Source: Dactylorhiza incarnata (taxonomy: Eukaryota; Streptophyta; Magnoliopsida; Asparagales; Orchidaceae). Taken from it: a DNA stretch of 64,000 bases. Position numbers and translations under genes: made by a program. How positions within the stretch are numbered: position 1 is the stretch's first letter; every line of letters starts with the position of its first letter. Where the stretch lies: assembly GCA_033032865.1 (NCBI GenBank), contig JAWHQI010000304.1:1215001-1279000 (forward strand), read 5' to 3'. Below the pieces are notes generated by a model, which saw only the letters and a program-made list of their open reading frames with translations, did not search any database and was not told where the DNA came from. Below are positions 56,733 through 64,000 of this stretch, piece by piece.

Positions 56733-57617
56733 TAAGAAATTTGATATTTCCATGTATGACTATGGATACATTAGACGTGAGATGGACCATTGTTGTTACT
56801 TCAAGAGCTCGGTAACCATTATATCATCTTATTGTTGTATGTAGATGATATGCTTGTTGCAGGATCCAGTTTGATAGAGATTAACAAGCTGAAAAGGAAT
56901 TTGGCAAAAGAATTTGACATGAAAGATCTCGGACCTGCAAAGCAGATACTTAGGATGAAGATCACTCGTGATAGAGCAGAAGGAATCCTGGAGTTATCTC
57001 AAGAAAAGTACATTGAAAAGATGCTAATCAGGTTTGCAGTTCATGATTCAAACCCCAAAAGTACACCTTTGGAAAGTCAATTCAAGCTCAGTAAGGAGCA
57101 ATCACAGAAGACATGTGAAGAACAGAAGCACATGTCTAGAGTCCCGTATGCATTAGTAGTTGGAAGCTTGATGTATGTTATGGTCTGTACAAGACCTGAA
57201 GTTGTGATGTGGATACTTTGATGCTTGAAGGGCACTTCAGATATGACATTGCGTTTTAAGAAGAGTCCAAACTTCAAAAGAGTGTTTCACAATCAACCAT
57301 TGAGGTAGAGTACATGAACATCTCAGAATCAAGCAAGGAGATGTCTTGGTAGAATTTTCGGAAGGAATTGGGCAAAGAACAGGATGATAGTTCTCGGCGA
57401 TTGTCAGAGTGTTATTCACCTTACGAAGAACTCAGTATTGCATGCAAGGACAAAACACATTCAATTGAGGTATCATCATATTCGGGAGTTGGTAGATGAC
57501 GGGGCTTTGTCGCTGAAGAAGATTGTTGGAGTGAAGAATCCTGCGAACATGCTCACCAAAGTAGTAACCAATGAGAAACCGAGGTTTTGCATTGCCTCGG
57601 TGGACCTCCATGAATAG
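56733..57617 (+). pseudogene. Copia reverse transcriptase / RNase H fragment
   Basis: The frame 56790-57221 has LLLYVDDMLVAGSS followed by KEFDMKDLGPAKQIL, typical of the C-terminal half of Copia reverse transcriptase. 57384-57617 has the end of RNase H (HIRELVDDGALSLKKI, NPANMLTKVV). Between them the RNase H start is missing or shifted. Upstream of 56790 the frame shifts, with RREMDHCCYFKS readable in another frame. The sequence is not close to Copia elements 1 and 2 and looks older. Confidence 0.8.
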
Positions 57618-57639
57618 TGATGAAGCGCCGCACTAGGAG

Positions 57640-58165
57640 TATTGTTTATGGATGAAAATAAAATGGAAGCAAGAAGATGCAAATGTTGCTGATTATTTCC
57701 TAGATCATTATCCAAGTGAAAATTGAGAACAAAAAAAATGTAGTATTGATAGACTATTGAATGAGAATGTTTTTTTGTACGTTGTCTTAGCAACCAGCTA
57801 CAGCCATGAGTAAAAACAAAGAGGACGTTTTCACTATCATGGGAGAGGTACGAGCTAGTGACGGATTGAAAAAATGAGGTAGATCTTCTGAGTGGTCATT
57901 TAGGGGCCATGTTAGCGATTGGTCGTACTGTTGATTATGTACTTTTATCCTTTTTTGGTAGCCCTAGACTTCAAATATATATATAAAGGGCTTCCTTTTG
58001 CATCTCGCTTACAATCTGTAACTGAAAATATAGTGAGAATCCTAGTGGGATCGTGGACGTAGGCAGATTGCTGAACCAGCTAAATTTGTGTGTTTTCTAC
58101 TTGTTTTCTTTGTGTGTTTTTTCTTTGTTGCATTCGATCTTCGTTCTTAAGAGTTAAATGTTGGT
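57640..58165 (+). repeat. Probable decayed 3' region and LTR of the Copia fragment
   Basis: A TATATATAAAGGG promoter-like site near 57977, then GTGGGATCGTGGACGTAGGCA and a TTTG-rich tail resemble the U3-R-U5 order of Tnt1/Tork-type Copia LTRs. There is no second copy in the window to prove it. Confidence 0.35.
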
Positions 58166-58191
58166 TAATCATGTTTGTGTGTGCACACATA

Positions 58192-58400
58192 CGGGCGGAT
58201 CTAGGGGGCCACATTTTGCAAAAATAGTTGGTGAATTTGGATTCCTCTCTTCGAGATAGTGAATTTTGACTACTTACACGTCAAAATGGTGACCGAATGA
58301 GGGAGAAACAACTCTGATAAGGTGGAGACGTTCAAAAAAAACTTTGACTGAAAAAAACAATGTCTTGCCCCCCTTATTGAACTTCCTGGACCCGTCCCTG
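58192..58400. mobile_element. hAT-type MITE, 209 bp
   Basis: The left end CGGGCGGATCTAGGGGG and the right end CAGGGACGGGTCCAGGA (minus strand) are related inverted repeats. The flanks CACACATA (58184-58191) and CACGCATA (58401-58408) match at seven of eight positions, as expected for an 8-bp hAT target duplication. 58410-58910 beyond it is AT-rich with nothing recognised. Confidence 0.7.
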
Positions 58401-58915
58401 CACGCATAATTCTCGTGTTGAACCCTATCGAATCGCCCCTCATCACATGCCTCACCTCAATAACTAAAACGACTCGAATAAAAAAAAGGAAGGATGGGAT
58501 GGAAAGATTTTTGCATCATAAGTTACCATCCAATAAATATTTAATTTTAAAATCCATTCTCCTTTTTAAATAGAAAATACACCAAAAATTATATAAACAA
58601 CATATCTCTATTTAAAAGTACCAAATTGAGTAAAGAATAAGATTTAGAAAATCAGTTGTCCCTTAAAAATAAAAATTCATATTAGACCTATATACATTTA
58701 ATTATTCCCTAGTACATTTTTAATAAAACCTACATGCATCATAATTCATATAAGAAAAAATAAAAATTATAAATAATATATTAAATGTAAGTCTCAAATA
58801 CACCATTATTCAAATGCTCTCAAATCCCAATCTTCGCTTGGCCCACTCAAGCCAATGATAAACAAAACTATAATTAACAACTAATCTTATTTCAAGTGTT
58901 TCAGCGGGTGGTCAA

Positions 58916-59006
58916 GGGTCCGTTTGGCACGGCGGTGGCGGTCATGAAAACGGTGATTACGAACCATCGTTCATTAGGTGAGATCGAGGAACGACGAAAC
59001 GGATGC
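58916..59006 (+). mobile_element. Tourist-like MITE, deletion derivative (copy K)
   Basis: It starts GGGTCCGTTTGGCACGGCGG and keeps GATTACGAACCATCGTTC, but most of the interior is gone. The right end CGAAACGGATGCC is recognisable. Confidence 0.65.
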
Positions 59007-59491
59007 CATGCCCAGTCTGTTGTAGGCTAAAAATAAAAATTGTGACTAATTTAACAGATAATTCACAAACAAACCTATTTTATAAGACAAAAAGACATTA
59101 AATCCTTCTAAAATATATAGAGAGACAAGATAATTACAATATTTCTCTTGATTTTATAATTATCACTCTTCAACATATTAATTATTATAAAGTTTCATCA
59201 TCAACAGCATCATATTAGTGATAACCAGTCTAAATTTTCTGACATTTACATACAATGAAGCTTCTAGTATGTCTCACATAATTTCTCAATTAAACTAACT
59301 TCACAGATACAGCCACCAGGGGAGGAAACCAGCAGTCTCATTAAAAAAAGACAGTTTTATTTCTTATTGTTACAAAACAGAACACTCAACCAGCTCTAAT
59401 TACACTCAAATAAATATGTAGCAGCAACCACTGGAGAACAAATTTAAATAAATAACATCCAAAAGTACCTTCTTTGAGCATGATTTCTTTT

Positions 59492-60076
59492 CTAGCAATT
59501 GATCCCACACTGGAGAACATCCGGTCCGGTAACCCTAGTCGTGAAGGGGTCGATTCGAACCCACAGTAAACTAAAAATGGAGGCGAGGAGAATAGACCAG
59601 ACCAGCACGATCGTGGGGGTTCGATTCTGCCTCCCCATTAGACCCTTGAGGAAGGGGTAGAGATGAACGATGACCCAGAAGGCGAAGAAGAGCTTGCCAA
59701 AGAGGGGCCCCCAAGACTGATACCCGCTGTTGACGGCGTACGATATTCCGGCGACCACTCCCACGAGGTTTATGATCAGAAGGGTCGTGGGGGGTATAAG
59801 AAGCGTGGTCCACTTGAACATGTAGAGCTCGTTGAAGTCGCCGTCCTCGTCCGAAGCCTTGGAAGTGACGGTGAAGTTCGTGTCGATGCCGGCGAGCACT
59901 TTGAGGATACCCTGAAACACGGCGAAAAGATGTGCGGAGACGCCTCCAATGACCCAGAACTGCTCGTTCCTCCACCATTCGTCGATGCCAACGCCGCTCC
60001 ATCTCATCTCGAGAATGCCGGTGGCAAAGATGGACAGGAAGAGAGAGATGAACCAAATGCTTGCAAAGTTGCTGAT
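59492..60076 (-). CDS. Cellulose synthase catalytic subunit, last exon (CESA3-like C-terminus)
   Basis: The exon encodes 194 residues to the stop at 59492-59494. It begins after a TGCAG acceptor with ISNFASIWF, passes through [30 protein letters not shown] and [12 protein letters not shown], and ends [11 protein letters not shown]. This is the C-terminal membrane part of plant CESA proteins. Five hydrophobic helices are visible, which belong to the channel that exports the glucan chain across the plasma membrane. The C-terminus is closest to primary-wall CESA3 types as I remember them. Nothing in this exon is damaged. The ATG six bases upstream of the exon is inside the intron and is not a start. 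The catalytic exons should lie at higher coordinates, but none is visible up to 64000. Confidence 0.9.
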   Translation of the reverse strand: MSNFASIWFISLFLSIFATGILEMRWSGVGIDEWWRNEQFWVIGGVSAHLFAVFQGILKVLAGIDTNFTVTSKASDEDGDFNELYMFKWTTLLIPPTTLLIINLVGVVAGISYAVNSGYQSWGPLFGKLFFAFWVIVHLYPFLKGLMGRQNRTPTIVLVWSILLASIFSLLWVRIDPFTTRVTGPDVLQCGINC

Positions 60077-60756
60077 CTGCATTGGAAGTGGTACAGCATT
60101 GTTAAGCCAGGACTTTGGTTCAGATCATTTTTTAGGCTGATCAAATCGAGCTTATAGTAGAAATGCGTTTTTATTTTAAATTTCATTCCTGGAAGATTTG
60201 TTCTATTTATACACAACAGCAGAAATCTAGATCAGGAATACAACAACAGCAACAACAAATTTAATGCCTTTAATATTAACCTGTGGCGGTGGCACGATGT
60301 CCCGCCATGTAAAACAAGAGCATATAATAATAGATTTTACTTTACATGCGGTTTAGATTACGAGTAGTTAAAACTGAATCAATATGTTTGCTCAAGAAAG
60401 ATGAGATGGTGATTAGTGCGAATTTAACAACCGGATGTTGAGAAGTATGTTAATACTCTCCCCTAAAGTTGGTGGACGGAAGACGCATGCACCTAAGAGT
60501 ATGCCAGCCACAGTCATAACTCAAGGCTATGTTCTCCTCAAGAAAATGAGTTTGACTGTTTGGCACGGACGCACGGGCAAAGATCACAATCAGATTTCGA
60601 GGTCTAGTTATGCTCAAGAGGAAGGGTCTGAAGTGGGCACGATGATACCATCAGTTGCAACCCAGTTGGAGGAGCCAATATCGACGACTCTCACCCCAGT
60701 ACTATTTCTGTTGAGAAACTTAATTCCGAGGTGTTTTTTCGAGTAGTTTGTCGAGC
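60077..60756 (-). other. Sequence upstream of the CESA terminal exon, probably intron
   Basis: It starts at the splice acceptor and is AT-rich and non-coding. No other CESA exon was found between here and the end of the window. Confidence 0.5.
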
Positions 60757-60850
60757 AAGGGCAACTCGGTGCACAAAGCATCCCCGCGCAACGAGGGTCC
60801 GGGGAAGGGTCCCAACACAAGGGTGAAATGTAGGCAAACCTTACCTTGCA
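60757..60850 (-). mobile_element. Au-type SINE, 3' part
   Basis: On the minus strand it reads GGTAAGGTTTGCCTACATTT, then ACCCTTCCCCGGACC and GGTGCACCGAG-like, GCTGCCC-like 3' end sequence, matching the SINE at 13486-13628. The RNA polymerase III promoter part is absent. Confidence 0.65.
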
Positions 60851-61339
60851 CGATGACAATCGTCCTCCAACAAATTCCCGCTGTCAGATCTGGATTCACT
60901 CACAAATTCAACAATGCCTGAAAATGAGAACATCCGCCCCTATTTATAACGAGAGGGGCGGTTGGGCACCCGGTGTGAACGGCTATGATCGTCCGTTATG
61001 CCCGGTGTCCATAAACACTAAATGCAAGCCTAAATAAAAAAAACAAAATACATATAAATAGTAAAACGACGCTCTGGACGCGCTGGCGGTCTCGGATCGC
61101 CGATCCGATCAATGCATCCCAAGCAAATATGCAAAAATGAGTCCCGCCGAGTGGTGGCCCGATCTCCTCCATCGATCACGATCACGCGGTTGATCCCCAT
61201 CAGGCTGCTTCTAGCTATGAAGCACGGATAATTAAAAATGTCTCGTGTATCGGCTCCAACGCGTATCAGAAACGGAAAACACCCTAAAACGTGTTTCTAA
61301 AACGTGGGAAACGCACTATTTAACTAAATAAATAATAAG

Positions 61340-61584
61340 GAACCGTGTATCACGGCGGGGCCCATCTATCAGGCAAGATACTTAGGTTACGCAACCTTTT
61401 TCTTTTCTTTTCGTGCGCCCAAAGCCCTCTCCTCTCATGCATCGATATTTCGCATCGTCGAAAGAGTTCTCCCCTGAAGCCATCTCCTCTCCGCCGAAAG
61501 CTCCCCGCTCTGCGTCGAAAGCCCGTCGAACCTCTCCTCTCCTCTCTTGATGCTCTTCGTGCGCCCGCCGAACCTCTCCTTCCG
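61340..61584 (+). other. Candidate untranslated first exon
   Basis: A pyrimidine-rich, CCTCTCC-repeated stretch ends in TTCCG/GTGAGTTTGTG, a good splice donor at 61585, followed by T-rich intron-like DNA. No downstream exon was recognised, so this is a guess from composition. 60860-61340 before it shows no gene. Confidence 0.25.
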
Positions 61585-61589
61585 GTGAG

Positions 61590-64000
61590 TTTGTGTTGTT
61601 TTTTTCCTCATCTTTTCCCTTTTGCATTTTATTTCTTCAACCTAGACTTTTGATAGAAATTTTTTCCTCCAAATTTTTTAGAATAGTGTGAGTTTTGTGC
61701 CAGATTTTACGTATTTGATCAATTTCTTCTCTTTTGGCATGATTCTAGGGTTTTTCAAGATGAGTCATTGATTCTGAAATTATCTAAGATGTTTGTTCAA
61801 GCAATTTTCTAATAGGGATGCATGCACATTATAGTTTGAGATGCATGTTAATTAGGATTGTAATGGGATGATGAGATCATATATCAATTTATGTAATGAT
61901 GTGGACATGTGGTACATTAGTGATTGATCTTTATAATGCTTGTCTCATTGTCCCTTTTTTATATTTCAGACAGTGTGAGATTGTTGGTTTTAAGCGATTG
62001 TAGTTTTTGAATCTATGTTAATGGATATCTCTCGCTCCTAAATTGTTTAATATTTTTGGAAATCATCTTCTCAACAATCTTCTTGTTGACATCCCGGACT
62101 TGTTGAACATCAAGTAACTGATCTTTGATTATCATTTATGGATACTCAATTCACAATCTAGTTTCTCTTTATGAAATATCAATCAACTTCAAGGTATTTT
62201 GTTCTGTCACTTTGGATAGGATCATGCGCAATGTTGATACCTAACTTATCATCGCAAAAGAATTTCATAGTTCCTACTCTTAGATTCAAAAGTCATCTAA
62301 GGTAATTTTTTTCCACAAATAGTTCACATATCTAGTAGGTCATAGCTCTGAATTTCACTTAGATTTCTATATTTCACATAAAATAGAATGGAATTGTATG
62401 AATAGAATGAGATGTTTCAATCATGATATTTTTCATGAATTATTAGAGTCCATATATTAAAGATCCTTACTTTCTCTTACTACGGCGAAGCCACTAATAA
62501 ACCTTCATCTTATATTATAAGGAAACATACATTTATACATAGACAAAGAAGAAATAGCATTTAGTTTCGGTATTGATCGAGTTCTACATAGACAAGAAGA
62601 TATAGCATTTACTTTCGGTATTGATCAAGACTACGTTGATGCCCTAGAGGAAGGATAGTTATACTGATTCGGTCTACTCTAAATACACCTTTGGTACAAA
62701 ATTTACGATCTCACAAAGATTCAGTACCAGTAGTTTTAGATTGGTATAAAAGGTGGTATCTATTGATACAGCAGTTTTTCGGATGGATACTGAGAAAAGG
62801 CATACTAATGTAAGTTGGGATGAAGCGGTGATAAGACATCGATGACAATTTTATCAAATGGTACATAATTCAATGCTCAAAGGTAGAAGAAAAGAGTCGA
62901 CGGGACCACCTTCCATCACCGTCAGAGCAAATCCCATTAGTAGTGGAGAGATCATGAAATTATAGAGACAATGGATTTAAGCAACAATGATGGAAGTGAT
63001 AACAATAACGAAGGTAGCCACACCAATAATGGTAATAGAGAAAAGAGGCAGTGTCCCTGAAGTAGGCAATTTTAGGCGTGTCATTGAATGGACGTTGGAA
63101 ATCGGAGACAAATTTATGCTATGCATAGTTGGAAAAGTAATTTTGTTGATGGGACATTGAAAATAAATGTAAAAGGAGATTTTATGTTCTGCAAGAAACA
63201 GCACTGCGGAGGAAGAACATAATGTAAAATCGGGGCATCATTAGGTCAGGAGAGAAGAAGACAATGATAAAGGCATTGTCTCAAGAGTGAAATCGCGGGA
63301 AAAGACAATAATCATAGGACAAGAAATCAATGACATTTGGTTGGGGTGCCGCGATGTTGCCTATCTTTAAAGGATAGAAAATTGCTCAATGAAGGCACGT
63401 TGGAGAAACAATGATGAAGGTTGTGGCAATGAAGCAGCAAAAAAAAGCTATGACAATGGAGAAGAATAGTCATAAACAATGCAAAGGAAACGATAACCCC
63501 AAGACTCATAACAAGTCTCTAATACAATGTATAAATCGGAAATATTTCTTCTAGTTTACTTCAAAGGCAATTACTCTATTTACACCCCATAGTATACATC
63601 TAAATCAGGAATGTATTGTAAAAAGGGTAATTTCCTTAATACTAATTACAAAAATCTAAATATTGTGTTAATCTATGTGTTCTAGAATTAATGACTGAGA
63701 TGGTGATCTGTAGGATAAGAATCAATCATTGTCAAAAAGCACACTAACAAAACATGCTAACTAGAGATGGATTATCTGTAGAAAAAAGTTAATTTGGACG
63801 ATGGGGAGCATACAATTTAACCAAAGTGGAGTGAAATGCCCCTTTGGCCTTCCGGCATGAAGATCTGCTTGGATTTGATATTTTAATGAGCTCAACAATT
63901 TTAAAACTATGAAAACAAACAGATCACTTTACTTCAAAAATAAGGAAATTTAAACAGTTTTACGATTTTTTTGAAATCATGACAATACTAACGAGGCTTC
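61590..64000. other. AT-rich region, no gene recognised
   Basis: Short frames on both strands have no family resemblance. A 47-49-bp tandem duplication (62536-62584 and 62585-62631, containing TACATAGACAA and TTTCGGTATTGATC) is the only structure seen. Confidence 0.5.

Noticed and set aside
61345..61653. 102-residue plus-strand frame as a gene
   Set aside because: It is pyrimidine-rich leader-type sequence crossing a strong splice-donor site, with no family pattern.
62536..62760. Possible organelle-derived DNA
   Set aside because: The AT-rich sequence and EDIAFTFGIDQD-like frame looked gene-like, but I could not place it in a plastid or mitochondrial gene. It is left unassigned.

Overview
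This is nuclear DNA of a flowering plant. The support is a cytosolic ribosomal protein S2 (uS5) gene with a plant-style intron, the last exon of a cellulose synthase gene (CESA3-like C-terminus), Tat-lineage Gypsy and Ty1/Copia LTR retrotransposons, a Tip100/ZMYM-like hAT transposase, Tourist-like MITEs and Au-type SINEs. I cannot name the species. Most of the 64 kb is transposon sequence, much of it nested. Only two or three host genes are visible.

Layout: 1-10.4 kb is a complete Tat-type Gypsy element (970-10238, TSD GGAAC) inserted in an older AACCGG-rich repeat. 10.9-11.2 kb holds a MULE/OTU-like remnant on the minus strand, followed by an 82-bp palindromic Tourist MITE. The RPS2 gene runs from 12189 to 19909. 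Its two exons are separated by a 6.9-kb intron filled with a SINE, MITEs, tandem repeats and an antisense non-coding LTR element with a tRNA-Met-type primer site. 21-23 kb holds GC-rich foldback DNA, a Helitron-like hairpin and a MULE-like MITE. 24.4-28.1 kb is a decayed hAT transposon. 28.5-28.8 kb is a 101-bp-arm, 98% identical inverted repeat. 30.4-30.7 kb has a small membrane-protein gene on the minus strand.

32.5-38.4 kb is a complete Copia element (TSD AAAGC) with one internal stop. 39.8-46.2 kb is a second complete Copia element on the minus strand (TSD AACGG) nested inside a solo LTR that has its own TSD (TGCAC). 47.0-47.6 kb has two MITEs. 47.9-55.4 kb is a second Tat-type Gypsy relative that has lost its pol gene, has protease-like sequence ahead of its zinc knuckle, and carries a decayed antisense ORF. 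55.4-59.0 kb has more MITEs, a Copia fragment and a hAT MITE. The CESA terminal exon lies at 59492-60076 (minus), and a SINE fragment lies in the sequence upstream of it. 61.6-64 kb is AT-rich with nothing I can assign.

The two Copia elements resemble each other in LTR size, primer-site sequence, polypurine tract and a repeated 16-bp motif. The two Gypsy elements share LTR architecture (GC-rich palindromic arrays), primer site, polypurine tract and 140-bp 3' repeats. In each pair the copies are probably members of one lineage. No complete, undamaged retrotransposon coding region is present.
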